Position numbers and translations under genes: made by a program
From: Isoetes taiwanensis
Taxonomy: Eukaryota > Streptophyta > Lycopodiopsida > Isoetales > Isoetaceae
Length of the DNA stretch: 64,000 nt
Direction of reading: 5' to 3'
Assembly (NCBI GenBank): GCA_021234155.1
Contig: JAJEKV010000011.1
Coordinates: 19,360,677 to 19,424,676, forward strand
Part shown: piece by piece, positions 21,372-32,599 of the stretch
Numbering within the stretch: the first letter of the stretch is position 1
How the letters are laid out: each line of letters begins with the position of its first letter
The notes under the pieces: model-generated
Database searches by the model: none
Told to the model about the DNA's origin: nothing
Seen by the model: the letters and a program-made list of their open reading frames with translations, nothing else

Positions 21372-23318
21372 AATGAGGGGTTTAGATTGAAGAGTGGAAT
21401 GAAAGAAACAGAGGTAAGGAGTTTTTGTATTTAGCCTAGCTGGCTCTTGATTATAATGTTCAATGCAATGATTTGTAGTGGAAACGACTTGGACTTCAAT
21501 GTCATCCATGAGCGTGATACTTTGGATAAGAAACAGGAAAAGCTGCTAACTTGAGGTAGGTTCTCAGCAGCTTATGTACTAAGTAATCACAATACTTCTG
21601 TTTCTATTATATTGGATGTTCTACATTGGATCAAATTGCAAGAAGAATCCCATGTCTAAGAATTTTGCATCTTGCATTATTCATTATTTTCATGCATACA
21701 TAATTTTTGAGTTTGCTCGCTTTGAGGTTTTACATTTGGATCAACAATAGATCGTGGCTTATGGCTATCATGACATGTGTACATGAGGCTTCGGTCTGAT
21801 AAATAGCCCAATCCATCCTCATTTCCAAGCCCGCCTTCTAATGCCTTCTTCTTTAATTATACTCATTTTTCGCATAATGTCATTTGTAATAAACATTACA
21901 CTACCCAACCAAACTCCAGATTATCATCGGATTGTAACACTCGAATCCTTTACATGGCGCTACTTCCACCAAACCACTAAATTCAAGCATCTCAAGTCTC
22001 TTAGATTAAATCCTTAATGGTACCGGTAGTTCCCTTTTTTAATCGCCACCACAAGATGTGCTTCGGTGGAAATTCATCATCACTGCAATTCATCGGTGTG
22101 TATTGGAGGAGTGAGTAATTGCAGCCTCTTTATGATATGTTGTCAAATGACATTCTACACATGTACAAAGGTGATTTTATTCACTGCTTTTGGGGAGACA
22201 CATTTCCATGCCATGCACTTTATTCCCAAAGGATCCGCAAGATAAAGTGAGCGACAATGTCTATAGGCACTCATGTCGTGAGTTACCATGGGCATTGTCT
22301 GCATGGAGATAATAAGGTCTTCTATTAGATGACATTACAAATCATGTTGAGTTTCCATGGGCGTTCTCTAGATATGCACTCCATACCGATCAGCATACTT
22401 ACATTTCCTAACTACGAAACATATAGGATAAATCAGAGATCAAACAATATTATGCATCTCAATTTGCAATCCTTTACACGTGTCTTGCATTTTGCCATCA
22501 GGCTAGAGGTTCAGCGGCAATTTAGCGATTAAATTTATACACGATTTGGATCAGGAACAGATCGTGCTTATGGCTATCATGACATATGTAGATGAGGCTT
22601 CGGGTCCGATACATAGCCCACCCATCCTCATTCCCAAGCCCGCCTTCTAATGCCTTCTTCTTTAATTATAGTCATTTTCGGCATCACCCGCCTTAGATTT
22701 CCTAAGAAAACAAATTGAATTACGAGTTTTATAGGAAACCATTTAGATGTCCCTCTATTTTCCCACCACAAAGATGTTAGCTCATGATCCCCCCGCATGT
22801 AGGTGATTGGAGTTCTGGATTCTTTAAGTAAATCATGCTCATGGCAAAACACATATGTCGCTTTGGTTACTAAATTCAAACAATCCAAATCTCTTACATT
22901 ACCATCAGAACAAGATGCAAAGCTTTTGAGGAGCAAAAGATTCAAACACAGACGAGGCATGCATCGCTTTGAAGTTTTTTGGAGCATGCAGGAAGCTGCC
23001 ATAATATCAAACAATGCTGCACTGTTGGGAGAAATAACAGACTCGCAAATGCATGAGATAAATTATGCATCTCAAAACATTGGAATCCTTTATATGCTCC
23101 TACTTGCACCCAGTATCAGATTTGCTAGGAAAACAAAGTGAATTACATAGCTTTATAGGGCACCATTTAGATCTACCTCTGTTTTCGCACCGCACAGATA
23201 TTAGGACATGATCCTCTTCACAAGGAGGTGATTGGTGTTCAGATTTTTTAGTAAATATAATATAACACCAGATCACAAGGAGATTGTAATCATTCCATCT
23301 TGGATTGGTATTACTAAA
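21372..23318. repeat. 2.1-kb tandem unit, copy 2
   Basis: This is the second copy of the preceding unit. It is ~150 bp shorter, mainly because a segment matching 20350-20480 is reduced near 22450. The junction with copy 1 carries a duplicated CCATCTTGGAT, and copy 2 leaves the repeat at GGATTGGTATTACTAAAA. Confidence 0.88.
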
Positions 23319-23960
23319 AATATTCTATTGCATTATGCTCATGGGAAAACATATACGTGGCTTTTGTCACTAAATTCAAACATCCCAGAGTAATTCCTTA
23401 ATGGTACTAATAGTTTCCATTCCTTTTTTATCTGTCACCACAAGATGTGCTTCTGGGCAAAAATTCATCCATAGTGCAATTCATTGTCAGGTATTGAGGC
23501 GTGAGTAATTGCAAATTCTTTATCATATTTTGTCAAATGACATTGTACAATGTGATTGTATTAACTCCTGTATTTTTATGAGACACATTTCCATGCCATG
23601 CATGCACTTCATTGCCAAAGGATCTGCAAGATAAAGTGAACGACAATGTCTTGGATACTCATGTCGCAAATTCTCTTACCAAATGACATTACAAAGCCTC
23701 TAAGTTATCGTGGGCCATTGTCCGGATGCACTTTCTCCGCCGAAAGCACACTTACATTTCTAACTATAGATCGAGGCCAACAAGCTATAGTGCATTCAAT
23801 ATTAAAATTGTAAGGAGCTTGGCCTGCAATGGAATTCAAGTTGGCCAAACACCACATCTATTATCTCTGGTATGAAATAGGCCGACTCCCAAATGGATGA
23901 CATAAATTATCCATCTCAATTTCTAATCATTCAGACACATATTGCTGATTCACTATATAG
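23319..23960. repeat. Diverged third partial copy of the 2.1-kb unit
   Basis: Text such as CTCATGGGAAAACATATACG, CACCACAAGATGTGCTTC, GTGAGTAATTGCA, GAGACACATTTCCATGCCAT and GATAAAGTGAACGACAATGTC follows the order of copies 1 and 2 (about 22800-22890 and 21990-22330), with many substitutions. This shows that the array is older than the near-identical pair. Confidence 0.7.
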
Positions 23961-24384
23961 AGCACATGGTTAAGAAATTCTCGCGATTTCATATTAAATT
24001 ATGTCTTGAGATGTGGCAAAGAATGGAAAATGGTTTCGCTCTTTACCAAGATTTCAAGAATGGAACCATATGACTATCTCCATGATTTGTATAAATAAAA
24101 ATAACATCCGGGGAAAATTGTCCATCCGAGGACTAAATTGAATTCCGTGATTTAGAAATTGGCGCCTAGGTCTTCTAACCTATTACCTAAATGAAGTCAA
24201 TCATTTTGTAATGTGAGAGATGTGGCAACAAAGATTGTAAGGTATATTCACTGGAAGAATATCCGAGACAATCATCCTTGCTTATATTTATCACACCATT
24301 TTATCTCACTTGCAACCTGGCTAGAATGATGGGATATTGTCGCCTATGCAGATTCGCTTTGCGTTTATCTTTTTTGCATTAATG

Positions 24385-25480
24385 CATTCCATCGTAGGGA
24401 ATGCAATTCAGAAATTACCCATGGTATCATTGTAAGATTTGGAACATCCTTTCTCTCCAAATTTGGGTGTTGTCGATGCCACATCCTACAAGGAACCAGC
24501 TTTTAAAATGTGCAAATGGTCTACTTTAAGTTAAATAAGGGAATTTCTTGGTTTAAGTTTAAATAAGGGAATTTCTCCGACGCTTGTTAGAGCATGTTAC
24601 TTTGGTTGATACACTTGGTGTATTGTCTGGTGAAAAACAATGGACATAAAGAAGCTACAACTTTACAGGCATTACAGGATGGTTTGCAATAAAATGTGAT
24701 CTCATTCTACTGCCTTTTGATCCACATAAACTTGACATCATTGACAATTCAAATGTCTACGTGGTCATGAAGATAAAATTCGAGGAGTTCTTAATAAAGC
24801 TACCCAAGTTGATAGCCAAATGTATGTATCCAATAACAAATTTATGGATTTTTATATTTTTATGTCCAGATTCCGCTTTGTGCGCCTTTTATGAGAGTGT
24901 ACAGAGCTCTAAAGTGGTCACTTCCAAAGGTTCTCAATGCTCCAGAAGCCATGCACGTTTATATTGGGCAAGTATTTTATGTAAGTTAGATCACAGAATG
25001 TAATTTGTGCAGGTCAAATACAATTGTAGATACAAAGAATGTGGGGAAGCCGATAGAAATTACAATTTTCTCATTTTTGATTTGTCACCAAAGAAGAAGC
25101 ATAGTGATATCTTTTTGTGGCCTATTTAAGATAAGTCACCCCAAACAGTAACACACGCTGATTGCATGCAAACAGTGTAAGGAATCTTTGATCTATCTAC
25201 TTGGAGTCAGCTAACCAAATCAATTGAAGTGGTGACAAAAAACAGGGACTAGAGGACTAACGTGAAAATATAATGGGTGTTGTATTGCGAATAGCTATCT
25301 AGCCCTTACTAAGAAATCTAATATTTCTTGCAGTTCGTTTAACGATAAACCCCTGTGAATGAGCAAGCACTAGGCCCACTGGGAAAGAAAGGAGTTCTTT
25401 GAACTAGAACGTGGAACAGAATGATCTCATGGCAGATTTGAAGGACATTCCGAGGAAGGCTTGTGATCAAAAGCAAAGCT
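24385..25480 (+). pseudogene. EHD-type dynamin-like GTPase pseudogene, copy A (extends left of the duplication)
   Basis: EH-domain-containing (EHD) ATPases remodel endocytic and recycling membranes. Blocks in EHD order: about 24385-24490 with VGNAI and FGTSFLSKFG, then MPHP; 24590 on with EHVTLVDTLGVLSGEKQ, a TAA in place of a Gln codon, RSYNFTGITGWFA and CDLILLPFDPHKLDI; then, one frame over, GHEDKIRGVLNKATQVDSQ; 24891-24967 with LMRVYRALKWSLPKVLNAPE; and 25334-25477 with SFNDKP, then NEQALGPLGK, EFFELER and DLKDIPRKACD. G3 is DTLG instead of DTPG and G4 is NKAT instead of NKAD, so GTP/ATP binding would fail even without the stop. The intron 24968-25333 begins GC, not GT, and joins in frame. 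The first block lies outside the 15-kb repeat, so the breakpoint is in an EHD intron. Confidence 0.88.
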
Positions 25481-26360
25481 TCTTTTTAGCTGTAGTGTGC
25501 ATGGAGCCTCATATGGTTAATTGAAATTGAGCCATGTTTATACACTAACTTATAAGAGAGGTGCAACGGAGACACATTATTTTCAGCAACAAAGAGGCAT
25601 TATTTTCTGCATATTCCTCCTATGTAGTTGGCTTTTTGTCCATTCATATAACCTCCAATGGCCATGCAAAAGACCATTCCATCCTTATCAAAAATAATAT
25701 GATATCGCTAAGCTAATATTCGAACATATAGAATAGCATGCATAGTTTGAAATAGTGTATAGACCTGAACAACCATAATATGTTCCAATGCAAATTATGC
25801 AGAGTGAATTCGATAGAGACTTCAAAAACTACACAAACAATCTATGTTTGACCAATCAAGAATTTGATGCGTGGTCCTCCCTTCTAACGACTCCTACAAA
25901 CAACTCCTAATTGACAATACCAATTGATAGCATGGCTAAAAGAAAAAACCTTTAATTTTTATTTGGCCAATGTAAGCCAATGGTTATTATACAAAATAGC
26001 ATCAAGTAATAATAATATAAGACCCCTTGGAGGAATTTCAAGCTTCATAATCACCTATACAAGCATCAAGAAGTAAAAAATTGGAAAAGAATGGATACGT
26101 ACTATATTCCTTTTGCGAAGTATGAGAGTATACAAAAAAACTACTCCAAGTGGAATACTAAGCATGAGCACAAATGAAGCATTGAAATTATTATTTACAC
26201 GTCTGTGTATAGTTATCACGTTTGTATTATGTCCTCAACCTTCTACTTTCCTTAGAGCTTGAAGATAAATCCTATATTACAATGGGACTTCAATATCCTT
26301 TTTTGTTTTCATGGTATAGCATGGACTAAGTATGTCTCGACCCTAAGAGGTGTAGAGTAG

Positions 26361-26425
26361 AATAGAATAGAATAGAATAGAATAGAATAGAATAGAATAG
26401 AATAGAATAGAATAGAATAGAATAG
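26361..26425. repeat. (AATAG)13 microsatellite, copy A
   Basis: Thirteen uninterrupted AATAG units follow GTAGAGT. The copy-B array has 14 units. The one-unit difference is useful for telling the two copies apart. Confidence 0.95.
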
Positions 26426-26635
26426 ATCAAATATGTATTATATTACCAAGTGTCATGCCTTCCTTTCTATAAATCTTATATTTAGGAGCAATTATAATGT
26501 CAATGTCTACCAAATTGAGAATATAAAAAATTCCATAATCTAACATCATCCCCTTCTCCATTTTACTTCAAAACTTATTAAGATGCTGAATAGTTGTCTA
26601 CAATTGCATGGCTAACTACATAATATTGTATTTAT

Positions 26636-26664
26636 GCCCGGCAACGCCGGGCACCGTTACTAGT
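26636..26664 (+). mobile_element. Candidate Helitron 3' terminus, copy A
   Basis: GCCCGGC (26636-26642), AAC, GCCGGGC (26646-26652) form a perfect 7-bp hairpin, followed seven bases later by CTAG (26660-26663) and a T. Helitrons end in a GC-rich hairpin shortly before CTRR and insert between A and T, so both features fit. The 5' TC end was not found, so the extent is unknown; the EHD scrap upstream might be captured cargo. In copy B (41644-41671) CTAGT is kept but the hairpin is altered. Confidence 0.5.
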
Positions 26665-26832
26665 TTAATATGGTTTCAATTGTTACAATGTTTACATATG
26701 GTTAATATGGTTGTATGGTTTGTATATGAGTGTGGTTTGTATGGTTTTATATGGTTGTATGGTTTGTATATGAGTGTGGTTTGTATGGTTTTATATGGTT
26801 CATATGGTCATATTTGTGGTGTTTGGGGCTAT
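26665..26832. repeat. TATGGTTTGTATATGAG repeat, copy A
   Basis: Two full copies of a ~50-bp unit (GGTTGTATGGTTTGTATATG, AGTGTGGTTTGTATGGTTTTA) with shorter TATGGTT words around them lie just before the DUF7869-like ORF. The copy-B equivalent is at 41673-41848. The hydrophobic, Tyr/Trp-rich frames here are products of the repeat. Confidence 0.8.
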
Positions 26833-26859
26833 ATGGTTTTAATGTGAGCTTTTTCATTC

Positions 26860-29802
26860 AGGGAGCATGTGAGATGAGTAAAATGGAGCCAGGGAATTCC
26901 AAAGGAGGCCATTGCCCTAGGCTCCAATGGAGGAAGATGGGTTGTTTTTTGTTGCACCCTTGCAACCGCATGAGGCAGATTTGCAGAGGGCATAATAACC
27001 GCATTTGATCCATTTGATAGTGTGAATGATGAGAGGTCGGGAGATGAACATCTTGGAGTTGGCATTGTGAAGCTTCTTATCGGGTTGATACTATCATGTC
27101 CCGTGGAAGCTCTAGTGATTGCATTGTGTGCTCGTGGTCTGCCGGAGTCCCAAGCCGCTTGAGATGGCCAATTACATTTATTACACACAAGAATGGTGAT
27201 ACTCTAGAATGCCCCATCAACTACACACCCCAAGGCCCACCCAAGGCCATGTGGAAGATTTGGTGGTCGATGAGCATCCTTTGATCACAAGGAAGAGACG
27301 CTTATGTCTTTCATAAAAGGCGCATAAAGGTGCCCAAGAGGCCTAGAAGTGACAAATATTTAGAAAGGATGGAAAGTATGGCACCAACCAAAGAAAACCC
27401 GAGGCAATTAGGGGACAAGAGTGTTGCAACCTAGATTGCATGTGCTGCATTACAATGTGGATGACCTCGCAAGAGATAAGGTCCCAATACATTGGACGCC
27501 TTCAAAAAGATAGGATTAATTTCATTTACTCCTTGTGTAGGAATTCCAGCTATGATGATGAAAACAGGACTACCGCTATATCAATTGAGGGGAATGAAGG
27601 TATGTATGAGAGCATTGAGATGGATTCTTGGGGTGAGCAAGTCTTCATTTTACGTGATATCGGAGCAAGTTAGAAAAGGGCACACTTTGTTCCAACATGG
27701 TAATGCACTCACTTTGAAACCTAGAGCAAATACTCTAAAGGCCATTGCAGTCCTCGAGAGCTTTGTGAGATACATGTCTCAATCTATGCCCCACAAGTCG
27801 GAAGGTGAACGAGCACGGCAAGTGCGAAGTGGTGCAAAGAGTGTTGCCACAACACTATATCCAAAAGGAGTGCCTTTAAGGAGGTCAACTCCATCCTAGA
27901 AACTACCGGAGGTAGGCCTCTTTCTCAATCACATTTCAGCAAGTTATGGAGCACTCACTTCTGGACGGAGTGTCCTACAACACATGCCATTCTCAAAGTG
28001 CAACACTTGCATTCAACTCAAGGATACACTTGCATCAACCGCAATAGAGAAAGAAAGAATGGCAATTAGGGGAGCAATTTGCAGATCACCAAAGGGACCA
28101 AATATCATGTAGACAGTTGTATTGGCAAAGTGGAGAACATTTTCTCGAGATCTTGTGGGACAAATTTTTGTGTATAATTCATGATAAGATGGACCAACAC
28201 AAGACTTTTCTTGCCAAAGCTAGATCCTTTACCCAAGCGTTGTCAAAACGCCGATGATGAAAGTAAGTCCGGGCGGGTGTATTAACACATGGTCATGGAA
28301 CCGAACATATGGTCATTTTGTGCTTGATCTATGGAGAGATGATCCAAACTTCCATGTGAGCTCTATTTTCGCGCTTGAGAACACTAGAGAAAGGATCGAT
28401 AGAAGGGAGGAGGTATTCCCCTTCAAAGACCCATTTTTGAGGCTTTGATGGATGATCAACCGCTTTGTTACCAAAGGCAGATAAAAAAGCTCACATCCAA
28501 GGTGTCTAGTGAATCAAGGAGGACTTGGGATGATTTCCCCTTACTTGAGAAATCATGCACCGAGGAGCTATGTGTTCAGTTGGACAACCGTTGGAAAGAA
28601 AACAAGAATAGATGGATGTTTGGGGCAATGTCATACTTGACGAAGCCAGGGGAGTATTCAAAGTTGTGAAAGTGGGATTCATGATGGTTGGGCATACGAT
28701 GATGATATAGATGGATTCTTTGGAACTTTCTCCACCAAGCTCAAGAGAGAAAACGTGACCACTCTCCCGAACTAATGGATGTGTTTGAGAGCCGCATTGA
28801 CCCCAACCCAATGGCTTTCTTGATGGATGAGGTTGCAGATTGGAAATCATTTGTAGAAGGATACTTGCTAGATGGCAAGGACCGCTTGACAGACACACAA
28901 AGCCACTTCAATTCAAGTTTTGGGTTAGGGATGGAATACCAATCATGCAATATAAGTGGAGACAGGTGACAAGTTGTGGATGCCCTGCACAAGGTATCGA
29001 AGTTGTGGCAAAGGGGTGTGCCGGGTGAAGTGGGTGCCGCCGGTGAAGTTCTCATTCCTAAAGGGCGCCTAAAACCACTACCTCCCTTCAAGATACCAAA
29101 GACTCTAGCCAACCGGTGAAGGGCATCAAGGATTACATAACGCTTGGGATGATGTTCAAATGGAAAGCACACCTCCACTCTTAAGAAAAAATCAAATGGA
29201 CTCCCCTAATCAAGCACCGGAGAAAGTTGTGACATGCTTAGAACCGAATGCCCATGTGGGAGGGAGCTAAGAGACGGGTTCTGCCGTGAGTCAAGATGGG
29301 AGGGTTCTCAAGGTGCAAGCATCGCCTAAGAATGCTCACTTGGGTCCCAAGTGGTTTGTGGGAAGTAAGGCCCTCAAAGCCGGGTGGTTTGATCTTTCCC
29401 GAGTGGGATCCCTTTGAGGACATCAAGGAAGGATACTTTGTGCTAGTAAGGCCCCGATGATGAGGATCGGCCCAATATGGTTAGGGGTGGCACTCTCGAT
29501 GTGACCACCACTATGCCCCGATGGAGAGGAGTTGCGCCCCCGATTCCAAATTCAATATTGGGAGCCCATTGGGAGGCACAAGAAGGGCAACTTGAAGGAG
29601 CAATACACCGATCGGGCTGGGAGAAGAAGTGGAGGCTAAATTATGTTGACCCCTCAAAGGAGGGAATTGGTGGAGTGTGGTGTGGTATGGTCATATCCAA
29701 GTTCTCACATTGCAAAAAGACAACACACACAAGATCCCAAGAAAGGAGATGGACAAGGCCATGAGCAACCTCCATGCTATATCATTGTATGAGGGTGCAT
29801 AA
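26860..29802 (+). pseudogene. Intronless DUF7869-like transposon ORF, copy A
   Basis: This ~2.9-kb region encodes, in shifting frames, the same ~970-residue protein as copy B. Recognisable parts in order: VKLL and SSSDCIVC; RPRSDKYLERM; C-x-x-D-C near 27425; a block YQLRGMKVCMRALRWILGVS; HGNALTLKPRANTLKAI; SMPHKSEGE; MDQHKTFL near 28195; QLDNRWKENKNRWMFGAMSY near 28580; DDIDGFFGT-like text near 28700; MAFLMDEVADWKSF near 28810; and a C-terminal block ending at ISLYEGA-like text near 29800. From memory of the family, the D..DN..ENKN..D pattern is that of DUF7869 proteins, which are repeat-borne and probably transposase-like. Lesions concentrate at CAG/CTG positions where copy B differs. The function is inferred, not proven. 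Confidence 0.65.
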
Positions 29803-29971
29803 TATTGAGAAGTTTGAAAACTTTCTCAACTAGTGGTTTTGTAAAATTTATGAGGAAAACAAGTAACCCATTCTATGTGTGTCATGTGTAATTCTATTCA
29901 AGCAATCAATTCAGAAATTTCTTTTATGGTGTGTGAGTCCCATTTTCAACCAGTCCCAAAATTCAAGATTT

Positions 29972-29997
29972 GTCCCACTTTTAATTAAATACGACTT
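29972..29997 (-). repeat. Copy of the 25-bp shared block (copy A)
   Basis: GTCCCACTTTTAATTAAATA followed by CGACTT is the reverse complement of 9607-9631 with one extra T. It lies ~170 bp after the DUF7869-like ORF and may mark that element's 3' end. Confidence 0.65.
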
Positions 29998-30859
29998 ATT
30001 CTCTAATGTTTCATCCTTGTTTTACAAAGATGATTAACCGATTTAAACACTAATGCAACAAATGTAAGAGAATATCCTAATGCCTCTCTCGACCTTTACA
30101 ACTTTATGGAATGGACATTCTTCAAAGATTGATAATTGTTTCGCAGATTTTTCTAGTCATTATCTATCTCAAGAACAAGACCAAAGATATTTGTATTTTG
30201 GGATAATGAGGTTTGATAGAAAACCGCTTGCATTGATAAGACAACCTTCATGGTCTAGTCTTAGTGAAGCCCCGCTTTGTTAATTGGAAATCTTCCAAGA
30301 ATACCAGCCACATTTTGGTCCCATGAACCTTCGAAGTTATGCTTGTGAGTATGGTTGTCTTTCCTTTTTCTCTACATTCTCTACGATAGATACCCATTTA
30401 ACTAAGTTGGGTCACTCACACTCACGGGGCAATTATTGGGCATCATCTTATGGGCCCTGCGCAGGCCTCAATTTTATTGGCCGCCTCTAGATGATTGTAT
30501 CCCAAATTTTGTCTCTAGATGATTGTATTCCAAAATTTTGTAGATGTCAAGTTATATGAGCTCTAAGCTGGCATATTTCCATTGGTTATATAATCGGACT
30601 TAAAGTTGCTTCTTGGTTTCTTGAAACTATTTGACTTTCAAAAGAACCGATGATACTATAAGTCCGTAATCTCGCCATTTGACTTTTTACAAAATAAGGA
30701 TATACTAACAAGGTGGATCAAGGAGTGGATATTCTACTTCTTTGATTCTTCATTGTTGCCTTCAATTTGTAAAGATATCCTAGGTACTAGCAAGGTGGAT
30801 CAAGGAGTGGATATTCTACTTTGGATTCTTCATTGTTGCCTTCAATTAGCACTGCTCAA

Positions 30860-31035
30860 AGACACCTAGATGGGTCTTGCCCCCACCACTATGCATTGCC
30901 GATGTGTGTCTTCTTTCACAACAAGGCGTTGAACCCGTGACCTTGAGTATGATAGTTTAAGGTCTTACCACAGGACCCTGAAGAGGATGTAAATCAAGAA
31001 GGTTTACCACAGGACCCTAAAGAGGATGTAAACCA
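30860..31035 (-). mobile_element. tRNA-derived SINE-like fragment, copy A
   Basis: On the minus strand CCTGTGGTAAGACC (A-box-like), some 25 bp of spacer, then GGTCACGGGTTCAACGCC (B-box-like), followed by GGGGGCAAGACCCATC, resemble the head of plant tRNA-derived SINEs. The segment CCACAGGACCCT(G/A)AAGAGG with GATGTAAA is duplicated just upstream. The copy-B equivalent is at 45862-46040. No clear 3' tail or target duplication was seen. Confidence 0.45.
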
Positions 31036-31454
31036 ACAAGGTTACGACTACGAGTGAGTTTCTCGAAAGTATTCTTCTAGAATTGTCCAAATGTTCAAGC
31101 TATTCTATTCATGTTACTAAAGGTAGTGAGAAAGCAAAAATTGTTGTTTATGGAGGAAGATTGGGACTTGAGACCGGATTCTAATACAAAAATGTCTGCC
31201 TCTATGCTGTTTCCTACATGTACAGTCTTGTGTCCTATCGCAACCTTATTTAGAAACCTATCTTTTCTTTTTACCATTTGAGGATGCATCTCGAGCATGA
31301 TGGAATTTATATATGTAACATTTGAATTTTATGATCCCAAATTTGTCACCATGAAAGTTCCAAATTCTAAAGTTAATGAGGATAATATAACATTTTGAGG
31401 AAGGACATGACATTATACCAGGCTCTTTATACTTGATTATGATGTTTTTCATGC

Positions 31455-32545
31455 CAGTGCAATGTTCTTTGGAAGTCCACCGCAAACAGTCCATGGGTCG
31501 TTGTACGCAGTCTTTGTGATGTGGCTATTGGGGAGGAAATTACAATTGCTTATACCTGGACTTGTTGCAAATGTAAGGTTCTTAAAATTAAATCGCTTTA
31601 AAAAATATCTAAAATCATAAACTATTAAGGACTATATGACTTGCCATCAGCTGGTCAATGTTGGGCTAGCCATATATCTTCCCCTTCATCACAAGTAAGT
31701 TAGGGAGCAGCATACATTCTTCGCATCGATCGCTTCTTGTAGAAAGAGAGCACCACATAACCGCAGCCTGTTATTTTGTGCATTTTGCATTCCTTTTTAA
31801 TGCTATTTGATACTTAACTTTATTTTGTACCTTGCAGAGTTCGTGACAGAGGGACCTATGGAGAAAGTACAAGTTCAAATGTCATTGTGAGAGGAGTGCA
31901 GTGGATCGTACCAAGCTATGCAGATATCGGGTGCTCGAGGCAGTTGGCTATCATTATACTGACTCACGAATTCATTCACAGTGTATTTCAATAATTACTT
32001 CGATGGTTTTGCAAAACACCGCGACTCATATGTTGCTTTGCCTATACAATAATTATACGCTATCTAGCATAATATCCACTCCTTATTTGACAGTTTGAGC
32101 ATACATTCTCGTGGAATTAGATAGCATTCATTTACCGGCCCTTATGTGATCTTTGTAACGACTTCTTTCTTAATTCTTTGTTCAACTTACGTGAATTAGC
32201 GTAAGTTTATGCCTTCCGTGAAAGGCTTTGAGCAAATGGGCAAAAAGGTTGAGTATGGATCCCTTTTATTTGCCCATAATGACTAACTCTAACAACTGCA
32301 TTTAGCCTGGATTGAAGATGGGCTTCAAGGTTTAGTTGGTATGTGGAAATGTATGAAAGACAAGATGTACATTCTTTTGATTTATGCAAAGATGACCAAT
32401 TTGGTCCTCTTGCAGGATTGCGGTAAGAACTCGGATAGGAATTATGTTGTCCCACAAATACCTTTCATGCATCGACATGCTTGATGCGATATGGTTCTTG
32501 CAAGCACTTTACCTAATCCATGCAGAATCTAACTTCTAGTTCGTG
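31455..32545 (+). pseudogene. SET-domain protein gene, partial, copy A
   Basis: Same exons as copy B with more damage. About 31457-31575 encodes the end of the SET domain (CDVAIGEEITIAYT); about 31838-31980 encodes RKYKFKCHCERS and a YHYTDSRIHS block; about 32195-32330 and 32405-32540 correspond to the later blocks. Typical changes against copy B are CCACCGCAAACAG for CCACCAGACAG, TTCGTGACAG for TTCAGGACAG and GAATTAGCGTAAG for GAATTAGCAGAAG. These break frames and splice sites at former CAG/CTG positions. Confidence 0.7.
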
Positions 32546-32599
32546 CATGTGGAACATTTCTTCTAATTTTTGTTGAGAACCATTTTCAATCATTTGCTC

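Noticed and set aside
26608-27008. Tyr/Trp/Val-rich frames resembling small membrane proteins
   Set aside because: They arise from the TATGGTTTGTATATG tandem repeat and overlap the start of the DUF7869-like ORF in other frames.
31095-31298. Minus-strand frame (also 46102-46305) with VHVGNSIEADIFVLESG
   Set aside because: It faintly recalls a Copia gag-pre-integrase region, but no motif or neighbouring domain supports it. Its identity in both copies follows from the duplication.
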